NCBI GenBank assembly: GCA_025210745.1
Contig: JAOARC010000036.1
Span: forward strand, 60,285 to 124,284
Origin: Bacteriovoracaceae bacterium
GTDB lineage: Bacteria > Bdellovibrionota > Bacteriovoracia > Bacteriovoracales > Bacteriovoracaceae
DNA length: 64,000 bases
Reading direction: 5' to 3'
In this document: positions 17,464-25,503 of the stretch, one piece after another
Layout of the letters: the number at the start of each line of letters is the position of its first letter
Numbering within the stretch: position 1 is the first letter of the stretch
The notes under the pieces: generated by a model
What the model was told of the DNA's origin: nothing
Seen by the model: the letters and a program-made list of their open reading frames with translations, nothing else
Database searches by the model: none
Position numbers and translations under genes: made by a program

Positions 17464-20400
17464 TAACAGATCTAAGCTAGGCCAGTTTTTATCCTTTTGT
17501 TTTTTCTTCTTAGTTACATCAAGAACGAACGGCGTTATATATGAGTTAAATACAATTTCTTTTGCAATTTTAGATTGAACTTTTTTAGAAACTTCTAGAC
17601 CTTTCATATGAGAAACAAAAAAACTTGTAGTCACTTCTCTTCGAGTTAGATTACCATGATCAGCTTCAGTAATAGCAGCACTGTTGAAATTAAAACCTAA
17701 GTTTGATAACAGCAGAAAGTCTGGTAATTCTCCTTTTCTATTTACATTATCTTTTAACTCATCAGCTAAAGTTAAATTAGACACTAAGCTTATAGCAAAA
17801 GTAGGAAATCTCGTATTGCGCATAAGATATACAAACTCCTTTTTTGTTAACCATTTGTTTTTTAATGTATCATAACTAGAAAAAATATCTTTAGAGCTAT
17901 TCTGAGATAATTTACCACTGCATTTAAGGTTTTTTGACTGACTAAATTCACTTAATAAAAAGTATTTATATTTTAACTTACCAGCTTCTTCTTTAGTGAC
18001 AATTAAAGAATAATTCGTATTAAGTCCTTTTACTATTATAGGCTCTCTTTTAAATAAAACATCTTCTTTGATAATATGTCTTATATCTGATGCAGAACAA
18101 CTTTCTAGGGCATGTGCATATCCCATTATAGGATGTTTTTTTGTTCTTTTTTCGATTTCTTTTTTTGTTTTTTGGTCATAGATAACGAGATTTCTTACTT
18201 TAACATTTAAAAGCTGCTCAAAAATATCTTTTTTTCTATAGTTTGAAATATCATAAAAGGAGAGTCGTTCACCCCAACCTGTTTTTTCATGGGCAAGATA
18301 TATAGATGCCATTGAATCTCCAGAGTAATCAATCATGATATCGGGATATCTATTTTTATATTTTTTTCTTTTCTTTCTCGATTTATATTTGTATCGAAAC
18401 GGATGAATAAGGTACTCGTTTAAAAACTTTAAGTCATTATTATAGTGTGGAGATTCCATTACAAATGGAAAAAAATTAAAATGAGGATAATTTGCATAAT
18501 CACCAGCAAAAAGGGTTGTTAGATTTAGACTTGTATTATTAAAATAACTTCCTTCTTTAAATAATTTATAATGTGAATGTTTTGATTCATGTCCCCCTGT
18601 ATGCCCATGATCAGAAACAATAAAGAGATGCGCGTTAGATAATATAGGGTCTTTGGCAGCCGCTTCTAAAATAATTGCCATTGTTTTATCTAATTCTTTA
18701 TAACAAGTATCAATTGCAATATTATTATGATGAGCAAAAACGTCTACACAAGAATACCAATTTAAAACTAATTTAGTTTTTCCGGGGTATTTTTTTATTT
18801 TTTGAGCTGTTTGCATTGCTCCTGAGCGATCTAAAGCAATACTTCCACTAAATACTTTAAATAGCACTTTATCAAACTCTTTAATTAAAATTTTTATCAT
18901 TTTGCCAACTGCGGGAAAAGCTTCTTGATTAATGGGAAGATAATTTGTAATGACTTCCTCTTTTTCAAAGTAATCTGGTAACCACTTAAGACCTGATTCT
19001 TTTAGGTGTTTTAAGCTTCGAGACTCTTGCCTATATTTTTTTCTAAGGAGATCTTTTCTCGGGTCAATGTAGTTTTGTTGTGGTTTTGCATGATAGCGAT
19101 TCATTGGCCCATTACTTCTAACTCCATGTCTGTCAATGTCATGGCCAGTTAAAACTGATGCCCATGAAGGAAGAGTTAATGACTTTGTTGTAAATGAATT
19201 GAACTCAATACCACTTTCAATGAAATATTTTTTTGAATTTGGCATTAATCCTTTATTAATAGCCTCTTTAAATCGATCAGGTCTAAGACCATCTATCATA
19301 AAAACAATTGCTGAATTTTGATCGATACTACTTGGATTTCTTTTTTTAGACTCTTTTTTTCTTTTAAATTCTTTTTGTTTTCTTTTTTCTTGCTTTTTAG
19401 CAAGTTGTGCAGATAAGGATTGTAAACTTTCTTTGTCTTTAAGAAATTTATCAACCATAAGAGTTGCAACAACTCTGTTTATAAGCATTCTCTTTTTATC
19501 TAGGCCAGATAAAAATCTTCTTGATGTTTGGTTTAAATTAAAAAGTTCTATGATTTCATTCATCGTATCACTAATAGTTTTAGGATCCTTAGAAAGAAGC
19601 TTTTCATTAAAATAAGATAAGGTTTTATCACTAACACCAGTCTCTTTTAAGAAGTGAATAAAATAATCGACAGATATCTGTTGATGATCTAGTTCTATTA
19701 ATCCAGCATCTAGTAGAGCTCTAAGAGTTGCTTCAGATTCAATAACTATATTAGAATATACTTTACCTGTTTTCTTTAGAACGAGCTTTGTTGCAAATTT
19801 TCCAACTTTTAAAGTCGTGCTTAAAAGTCCATTTGAAATAAAGCCAAAACCTATACTTAAGCCATAGTCTAAAAATTTCGTAACTCTTTCATTCTTTAAT
19901 ATTTTTTTATTATTTTCAAAGTCTAATACTTGCGTTGGTTGTTGTGTATCTGACATCGTGAAGATACCTAAGGGAACTAGTTTTTTTGTATCTGTATATC
20001 TTTTATCAGGAGAGTCTTTTGTGTTTAAAAGAAGATCATCATATCCATTAGGGTGTGTTTTTAAAAGAGGGTTGTAAAAAACAATAGCCAAATCTCTTGT
20101 GATAACTTTTATAACAAAATTTTCTTCATTTGCTCTTTGAACAAGTTTAGACATATTAATAGATTGGGTCTGTGTTAAAAATTCAATATGATCTTTGTAA
20201 TATTCATTTCTTTGTTCATCATTAGTGCCTAATGAAGTGATTGGTCTTGTTATCTGCCCTCTATATCGTATTCTTAATGCAGATCCAATAGATAAAATTT
20301 GATCTTGTCCAAGAAGTGCCATTACTTTTGGATACTTTTTTTCTATGAGAATGAGCTCTATAATTCTATTTAAATATGAAGCTTGATAAACTTTTCTATT

Positions 20401-20949
20401 TTCAACTAGTTCTATTATTTCTTGAATTGTTTCTGAAAATGGAGATAAAGAGGTAAAATTAATAATATTAAGAATATAGCTCATTAAAGAGTAAGGTTTT
20501 CTTTGTTTTTTTGCTTCACTTATATTTAAAAAAAACTTTGGTAATTTCTTTTTTATTTTTTTGGGGAGCTTAATATAGTGAGAAATCGCTTCATCTGAAG
20601 ACTCTAGATTTTTATAAACTTTTTTCTTCGAAGTATTTCCAAATTCAAAAGTATAGGCATCTTCTAGAACTCCATTGGACATAGTGATAAGAAACTTTGC
20701 TTGCAAATGTTGTATATTCGCGCCTTCTATTCGTTTAAAACCATAGTTGTTCCAGTTAAAGCATACAGCTTGAAAAGGTTGACATTTTCTTCCAATAAGA
20801 ATGAGTGAATCAGTTTTATTGATCTTTTTGATGGCAAAAGATAATTTTCCAATTTCAACTTGTTTATCTAGAGATGAAATCTTTCTTTGAGATTTTTTAT
20901 TATCGCAAGAAATAAGTATGAAAATAAGTATTAAGACTAATCTACTCAT
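17452..20949 (-). CDS. Large lipoprotein with C-terminal phosphodiesterase/alkaline phosphatase-type domain
   Basis: The 1165-residue product starts with a lipoprotein signal MSRLVLILIFILISC. About 530 residues of unrecognised sequence follow, ending in a lysine/arginine-rich linker near 515-535. From about residue 545 it matches the alkaline phosphatase / type I phosphodiesterase superfamily: VFMIDGLRPDRF gives the first metal Asp, the candidate nucleophile Thr lies in KSLTLPSWASVLTG near 593, and SDHGHTGGH near 779 supplies Asp/His ligands. The last 250 residues are not recognised. Substrates of this superfamily range from phosphodiesters to phosphate monoesters and sulfates, so the substrate stays open. 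It overlaps the upstream small secreted gene by 8 bases and is probably co-transcribed with it. Confidence 0.8.
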   Translation of the reverse strand: MSRLVLILIFILISCDNKKSQRKISSLDKQVEIGKLSFAIKKINKTDSLILIGRKCQPFQAVCFNWNNYGFKRIEGANIQHLQAKFLITMSNGVLEDAYTFEFGNTSKKKVYKNLESSDEAISHYIKLPKKIKKKLPKFFLNISEAKKQRKPYSLMSYILNIINFTSLSPFSETIQEIIELVENRKVYQASYLNRIIELILIEKKYPKVMALLGQDQILSIGSALRIRYRGQITRPITSLGTNDEQRNEYYKDHIEFLTQTQSINMSKLVQRANEENFVIKVITRDLAIVFYNPLLKTHPNGYDDLLLNTKDSPDKRYTDTKKLVPLGIFTMSDTQQPTQVLDFENNKKILKNERVTKFLDYGLSIGFGFISNGLLSTTLKVGKFATKLVLKKTGKVYSNIVIESEATLRALLDAGLIELDHQQISVDYFIHFLKETGVSDKTLSYFNEKLLSKDPKTISDTMNEIIELFNLNQTSRRFLSGLDKKRMLINRVVATLMVDKFLKDKESLQSLSAQLAKKQEKRKQKEFKRKKESKKRNPSSIDQNSAIVFMIDGLRPDRFKEAINKGLMPNSKKYFIESGIEFNSFTTKSLTLPSWASVLTGHDIDRHGVRSNGPMNRYHAKPQQNYIDPRKDLLRKKYRQESRSLKHLKESGLKWLPDYFEKEEVITNYLPINQEAFPAVGKMIKILIKEFDKVLFKVFSGSIALDRSGAMQTAQKIKKYPGKTKLVLNWYSCVDVFAHHNNIAIDTCYKELDKTMAIILEAAAKDPILSNAHLFIVSDHGHTGGHESKHSHYKLFKEGSYFNNTSLNLTTLFAGDYANYPHFNFFPFVMESPHYNNDLKFLNEYLIHPFRYKYKSRKKRKKYKNRYPDIMIDYSGDSMASIYLAHEKTGWGERLSFYDISNYRKKDIFEQLLNVKVRNLVIYDQKTKKEIEKRTKKHPIMGYAHALESCSASDIRHIIKEDVLFKREPIIVKGLNTNYSLIVTKEEAGKLKYKYFLLSEFSQSKNLKCSGKLSQNSSKDIFSSYDTLKNKWLTKKEFVYLMRNTRFPTFAISLVSNLTLADELKDNVNRKGELPDFLLLSNLGFNFNSAAITEADHGNLTRREVTTSFFVSHMKGLEVSKKVQSKIAKEIVFNSYITPFVLDVTKKKKQKDKNWPSLDLLLQE

Positions 20950-21241
20950 AAAGTTCTATATTTCCTTGAGTGAGATAGAACCTTGATGAATGTTTTAATA
21001 CGCACAGATTTTTTTTCTTTTTAAAAGGCTTTTTACATCCCTGGGAAGGTTTTTGAGTATAGATGGTATCATTAATTTGATTATAAAAAAATAACCTCAG
21101 ACCTTGTTTCGTAATAAGCATTTTTTCATTTTTATATTTTTCATTGCAGTCTTTGAGTCTTTGTTTTACTGTTCCGTATAATCCGCAGTTTGCATAAGTG
21201 TTTGAAATAAGGAGGAGCAATAAAAACAACAATAACTTCAT
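20942..21241 (-). CDS. Small secreted protein, function unknown
   Basis: I start at the ATG at 21241, which gives a clean signal peptide (MKLLLFLLLLLISNTYA); upstream in-frame ATGs would add 24 residues without a hydrophobic start. The 99-residue product is exported, and the mature part is about 82 residues with four cysteines (ANCGLYG, LKDCNEK, SQGCKKP, NLCVLKH), which suggests two disulfides. It overlaps the following large lipoprotein gene by 8 bases, so the two are likely made together and may work together. I do not recognise a family. Confidence 0.7.
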   Translation of the reverse strand: MKLLLFLLLLLISNTYANCGLYGTVKQRLKDCNEKYKNEKMLITKQGLRLFFYNQINDTIYTQKPSQGCKKPFKKKKNLCVLKHSSRFYLTQGNIELYE

Positions 21242-21348
21242 ATTAGATTTATCGGCTATTAGTAACAAATTCTTAAGAGAAAGTTCATTGTAAGGCCATA
21301 CAAAGTGATGCAAATTTGTATATAAAGGATCATGATAAGGAGTTACAA

Positions 21349-22083
21349 ATGTTTAAGTTAATAGTTTTATTATTCATCAGTACAACAGTATCTTTTGGTG
21401 CTAATTATATCTTAGTCAGTGATTTAGATGATACTTTAAAAGTGACGAATGGAAAAAAACCATTAAAAGCATTTAAAAATATGTTACGTTCCAGAAAAAT
21501 TTATGCTGGTATGGACATTTTATTTCAACAATTATCGTTAGCAGACGTTCACTCGACATATCTTTTAAGTGCATCTCCTAACTTAGCAAGAAAGAATGTC
21601 AATAAGCTGGTTAAAAAATACAATTTAGATATTAAAGATATTTATTTAAGAAAATTAAAAGAAATTTTTAATAAGAAAAAATATAAAATTGCAAAAATAG
21701 AAAAAATTTTAAATTCTAATGATGGAAAAGTTATCTTATTAGGTGATAATTATGGAGAAGATGAACAGGTATATTTAGAAATAAGAAAAAGATATCCAAC
21801 GAGAATACATAAAATATTTATTCATAATGTCGGCCAAAAGAATATATCAAAAGATGTTATTTCTTATTATTCTTCTTATGAAATTGCTTATCATTTAGAC
21901 TCATTTCTAACTCAAGAGCAAAAACAAGATATATTAGATAATATTTTGTCTAAAAAAATGAATGAAACTATTCCATATTTTGCAAACTGTCCTATCGTAA
22001 ATTGGAATAATGATGGAAACGCAAGTATGGATTTACTGCAAGAAAAGATTGTAAATTATTGCAAAAAACAATTAAAACTGTAA
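21349..22083 (+). CDS. App1-type (DUF2183) HAD-superfamily phosphatase, exported
   Basis: The start at ATG 21349 has a Shine-Dalgarno AAGGAG at 21337-21342 and gives a signal peptide (MFKLIVLLFISTTVSFG). The 244-residue protein carries the HAD motif VSDLDDTLK right after the signal, then LLSASPN and a LGDNYGEDEQVY segment, the set found in the catalytic domain of App1-like phosphatidate phosphatases. It probably removes phosphate from a lipid or other substrate in the periplasm. The last 35 residues include two cysteines (NCPIV, NYCKK). It ends convergently with the nucleotidyltransferase-like gene, overlapping by 12 bases. Confidence 0.72.
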   Translation: MFKLIVLLFISTTVSFGANYILVSDLDDTLKVTNGKKPLKAFKNMLRSRKIYAGMDILFQQLSLADVHSTYLLSASPNLARKNVNKLVKKYNLDIKDIYLRKLKEIFNKKKYKIAKIEKILNSNDGKVILLGDNYGEDEQVYLEIRKRYPTRIHKIFIHNVGQKNISKDVISYYSSYEIAYHLDSFLTQEQKQDILDNILSKKMNETIPYFANCPIVNWNNDGNASMDLLQEKIVNYCKKQLKL

Positions 22084-23535
22084 GTTCTTTATTGAAGAGT
22101 GAGTCTTGCTTAATTCATCGCGAATTTTTTTTAGTAAATAAAGCATTTGAGCTCTAATTATTTTCCAGCTATTCTCATCAACAATATCGTAAGCTTTAAG
22201 ATGTGAAAGCTGTGGTGTTAATTCGCAAGTAATACTTTTATAGTTATGTGAAATCGCAAACTCTTTTCCTTGTAAGTAATCTAAAAGAAGTTTGTAGCGA
22301 TAAATTAAATTTAAAGACTTTATAAACTTTGAGCCAAGTAAGCTTTCTTTGTGTTCAAAGCTTCTAAAATGCATAAATTGATTTAAAAGGTAATGAATAG
22401 CAGCTTTTTTTATAAACTTTGGATTTCTACTATATTCAAAGTGACTGCCCATAAGACTAATCGATTGTTGAGAGCGATAAAGACCTCTTAATGGATATTG
22501 ACCTAAAATATATTGGTCTTTTAATCTATTTATTTCAATACTTGTTATCCTAAAAATAGCTTTTAAATGATCATTTTGATATTTTTTCTTACTCTCGATA
22601 ATTAAATCATTAAGATGTGTAATATTGAGCATATGAGTTTTTTTATGACATAAGATAATATCGATATTTACTTGTCCTCTCATTTCTGCATGATCAAGTT
22701 GAATGAGTGCTGGAGTAAAAACAAGATCTGAAATATAATCAATTTTAAGGAGTTCTTGGCAAAAAGAAACTAGATTTTCCGGATAATTGTCTAAGTCAAT
22801 TTTTTTTGGCGTAATTGTTGGGGTAATACTATTAAGCTGCTTTGCCGATAAGTTTCTTAATCTTTCATAGTTAGATCTATAAAAAAGAGAAAATCTCATT
22901 GTCTTATATGCGGTATCATTCCATTCTTTTGATAAACTACCTTTAATAAGTTGATACTTTTTTAATCCTTTTATAGAGATATAAATATTTTTAGCAAAAG
23001 ATCTTAGAGAATGTCTGGTTGAGATGACTCTAGAGTTAATCTCAAATATATATTTATCAATATTGCGAATATATTGATATTGAATGGAAAAGTGATCTTG
23101 AGTTTTTAAGTCGAAAGTAAAGTTTTTATTAGAAATAATCGATTTCCAGCTTACGATATTTCCAAAGTTTTTTCTTACAAGATAGCTTCTAATTAAAGGT
23201 GTTTTTGCTTCAGAGTCTTTTAGAAGTGTTAGTTCTTCAAGGTTAACGAGTATATTAATAGGCCAAATTTTTTTTAGTTTCTCTCTTATTTCTCCGAGAA
23301 TTTTTTTAGGGTGCTCATGGTCTTTTATAATAAAAAGGATATTAAGATCGCTACTACCATAAATAAAGTTTTTATGGTCAAGTTTTGACATAAGAATAGC
23401 ATCTAGAATGCTGTCTTCTGATTGAGAAAATTCTTTAACTTTTTTTATTGCAAGAAGATAGAAATATTTAAGACCATACCTTGCAAATGGAATAATTCCG
23501 ATAAAGTTGATAATGTTTTTATAAAATTGGTACAT
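22072..23535 (-). CDS. Nucleotidyltransferase-fold protein, function unknown
   Basis: The 487-residue protein contains FIYGSSDLNILFIIKD around residues 58-73, which looks like the GS-x-D-x-D/N start of a nucleotidyltransferase (pol-beta-like) fold, with the second acidic position partly changed to Asn. The rest is rich in lysine, tyrosine and helix-forming sequence and is not recognised. No signal peptide; the first 30 residues are moderately hydrophobic. Its start overlaps the phosphopantetheinyl transferase gene by 17 bases, so the two are translationally coupled, and a linked role in carrier-protein or lipid chemistry is possible but unproven. The family link rests on one motif. Confidence 0.5.
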   Translation of the reverse strand: MYQFYKNIINFIGIIPFARYGLKYFYLLAIKKVKEFSQSEDSILDAILMSKLDHKNFIYGSSDLNILFIIKDHEHPKKILGEIREKLKKIWPINILVNLEELTLLKDSEAKTPLIRSYLVRKNFGNIVSWKSIISNKNFTFDLKTQDHFSIQYQYIRNIDKYIFEINSRVISTRHSLRSFAKNIYISIKGLKKYQLIKGSLSKEWNDTAYKTMRFSLFYRSNYERLRNLSAKQLNSITPTITPKKIDLDNYPENLVSFCQELLKIDYISDLVFTPALIQLDHAEMRGQVNIDIILCHKKTHMLNITHLNDLIIESKKKYQNDHLKAIFRITSIEINRLKDQYILGQYPLRGLYRSQQSISLMGSHFEYSRNPKFIKKAAIHYLLNQFMHFRSFEHKESLLGSKFIKSLNLIYRYKLLLDYLQGKEFAISHNYKSITCELTPQLSHLKAYDIVDENSWKIIRAQMLYLLKKIRDELSKTHSSIKNLQF

Positions 23536-24103
23536 AGGCCATACAAATTAGTAGATCATTTTCTTCGAATATTTTATAACAACCACTTATATTTTCAAAA
23601 TAAAATTTTTCATCTAAGCAAGTAATATCTTTTAATAAGAATTCTTTTTCTAGTAAACTTGATACTGCTTTATAACAAGCTTCTTTGATAACCCATTTTT
23701 TTAAGTCACTTTTTTGCTTGAAACTATCTTTTAGATTTATAAAGTACTTAGAACTTCCTTTTTTGATAGATCTGTTTTTAAATTCTATATCAACACCTAT
23801 GCTTAAATAGTTTTTAGTATGTCCAGTAAGCGCAATAGCTGTGTTTTTAGTATGAGATAGGCTACATCTTATCATAGGATATCCATGAACAAATTTATGG
23901 CGCATAAGAATTAAATTATCTAGGTTTAGACAAATTTTTCTTTTATAGAGCTCTTTTTGAAGGGCCAGTCTTGATATTAAGTAGCTTTTTCTTCTTTTAG
24001 GAGTATCTGTAATTTCAAGCAATTCAAATAACTTAGTGAAGTTTAAGTCTACATCACTAACATTATCTTCATTTACAATAGTGTAAGATAAGTGATCAAA
24101 CAT
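23519..24103 (-). CDS. 4'-phosphopantetheinyl transferase superfamily protein
   Basis: The 194-residue protein has the two hallmarks of Sfp/AcpS-type transferases: IGVDIEFKNR near residue 97-106 and WVIKEACYKAVSS near residue 136-148, with the Asp/Glu pair and the KEA-x3-K motif intact. A conserved substrate-binding His segment precedes them (MIRCSLSHTKNTAIAL). Such enzymes move phosphopantetheine from CoA to acyl- or peptidyl-carrier proteins. The length is short for an Sfp type (about 220-230) and long for AcpS (about 120). No polyketide or peptide synthase is present in the window, so the carrier it serves is not known; fatty-acid ACP is the default. It leads a two-gene unit with the nucleotidyltransferase-fold gene. 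Confidence 0.82.
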   Translation of the reverse strand: MFDHLSYTIVNEDNVSDVDLNFTKLFELLEITDTPKRRKSYLISRLALQKELYKRKICLNLDNLILMRHKFVHGYPMIRCSLSHTKNTAIALTGHTKNYLSIGVDIEFKNRSIKKGSSKYFINLKDSFKQKSDLKKWVIKEACYKAVSSLLEKEFLLKDITCLDEKFYFENISGCYKIFEENDLLICMAYVPIL

Positions 24104-24199
24104 AGCAAAAGTGTATACTTTTTTGTCAGCTTTTACATCTTTTTCTTACCTTTTTTTGGCAAGAAAATTGCTTCTAAATAATAGTACCTAGGAGTATTT

Positions 24200-25393
24200 A
24201 TGATTTTATCTGGCCTTAAACCTAACGGTTATTTGTCTTTTATTGGATTTTTATTGCTTTCCTTTATAACTCATTCCTTTGCAAATGAGTTAGGACAATT
24301 AGAAGCAAAGCATTTAAAAAAGATTTCATATGACTTAGAAGATCATGCTAAGCGATCAGAAGACATTAAAGTGAAAAATTATCTTTTTAATCTTTCTAAA
24401 GAGTTTTATGAAAAAGCTCAAAATATGGGAGAGCAAAAAATAGAAAGTACTACGCAAACGCAAAAACTTCTTTTCAAATTAGGCAAGGGATTAACTGGAA
24501 CATCTGTTTTTCTTGCAAAACCATTTTTGGGGACAGTTGGTTTTTTTAAAGGAGTTTTTCAAAAGGAAGATAAAAATAAGGACGCTTATCATGTTATGAA
24601 GTTTATTTTGAATAATGATTCGAGACTAAAACTTTTATACAAAAACTCTGGCACCTTTAAAAATTATTTGATGAAGTTTGAACAAGAAGTTTCTCAAATT
24701 TTTATTGATAAAACAGTTTTAGTTATTCAAGATGCAATACACTCTTTATTTCAATTAGATATAGAAAGAGATATTGTGTTAAAAACTATTGGTTTGAGTG
24801 CACCTAAAGGCACATTAACTATTAATGAAGTTCTTGGTGATAAAATATATAATATTGATCAATCTGAGTTAAAGGCTTCTTTGATTAATGAACATCCTCA
24901 GTTTCAAGATATAAAGCCTATTGTCGGAAAAATTTATGATGAAGATATTATCGATTTAATAGTAAAACCTACCTTAGAAATAGATGTTGACTATGAAAGT
25001 GTATTTGAGCGCTCTGTAATAAAATTACATGAAGGAATTATTGCTTTTGGAGGACAGTTATTTTTGCCAAAACTGGCCTTATCTATTATTTCAAAATCTC
25101 TTGGAAGTTTTACGTTCGCCGTAACGATTATTTCTGACTTAGCAGCATCAATATCAGCTACAGTTTGCTTAAAGAGTAAAAAAGTTGCTTATATGATGGA
25201 AAACAAGAATGAAGATTACGTTAATTTTTGTAGTTATGTCGTAAATAGGTCAGCATATCAATTATCTAAAAGTAGAGCTAAAGGATATGTGAAAGGAAAA
25301 AACTTGAGATTTAAAATAAAGAAAATGTTTAAACCTAAAAAGAAAAAGTCGAAAGAACAAACTGAGTCTTTAGATGCTATGACAATCGAGTAA
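24200..25393 (+). CDS. Exported protein of unknown function with C-terminal hydrophobic segment
   Basis: The 397-residue protein starts after a good Shine-Dalgarno (AGGAG at 24190-24194). A signal sequence or anchor is visible (YLSFIGFLLLSFITHSFA, residues about 10-28). A glycine-rich amphipathic stretch lies near residue 95-115 (KGLTGTSVFLAKPFLG), and a hydrophobic region at about 287-330 may insert in a membrane. The last 35 residues are strongly basic. I do not recognise a family. It precedes topA in the same direction, separated by a hairpin with a T tract, so it is likely its own transcription unit. Confidence 0.65.
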   Translation: MILSGLKPNGYLSFIGFLLLSFITHSFANELGQLEAKHLKKISYDLEDHAKRSEDIKVKNYLFNLSKEFYEKAQNMGEQKIESTTQTQKLLFKLGKGLTGTSVFLAKPFLGTVGFFKGVFQKEDKNKDAYHVMKFILNNDSRLKLLYKNSGTFKNYLMKFEQEVSQIFIDKTVLVIQDAIHSLFQLDIERDIVLKTIGLSAPKGTLTINEVLGDKIYNIDQSELKASLINEHPQFQDIKPIVGKIYDEDIIDLIVKPTLEIDVDYESVFERSVIKLHEGIIAFGGQLFLPKLALSIISKSLGSFTFAVTIISDLAASISATVCLKSKKVAYMMENKNEDYVNFCSYVVNRSAYQLSKSRAKGYVKGKNLRFKIKKMFKPKKKKSKEQTESLDAMTIE

Positions 25394-25442
25394 GATCATT
25401 AGATATGGCCACGCGTCATAAAAAAAATTGTGTGGTCAAAAC

Positions 25443-25471
25443 TTGACGAATATTAAATTTACTTCTACCTA
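25443..25471 (+). promoter_or_regulatory. Candidate promoter of topA
   Basis: A TTGACG -35 element (25443-25448) and a TACCTA -10 element (25466-25471) are 17 bases apart, a normal sigma-70 layout. The -10 overlaps the left arm of the hairpin described next, so transcription and hairpin use the same DNA. Confidence 0.45.
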
Positions 25472-25503
25472 TTAAAGTTAGTTAAATTTTAATAGGTTTT
25501 TTT
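25467..25503 (+). terminator. Hairpin plus T tract directly before topA
   Basis: Ten-base arms ACCTATTAAA (25467-25476) and TTTAATAGGT (25488-25497) with an 11-base loop are followed by a T tract ending at 25503, and the topA ATG begins at 25504. It has the form of an intrinsic terminator for the upstream gene, yet it abuts the topA start codon and its AGG is the only Shine-Dalgarno-like sequence there. Confidence 0.6.
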
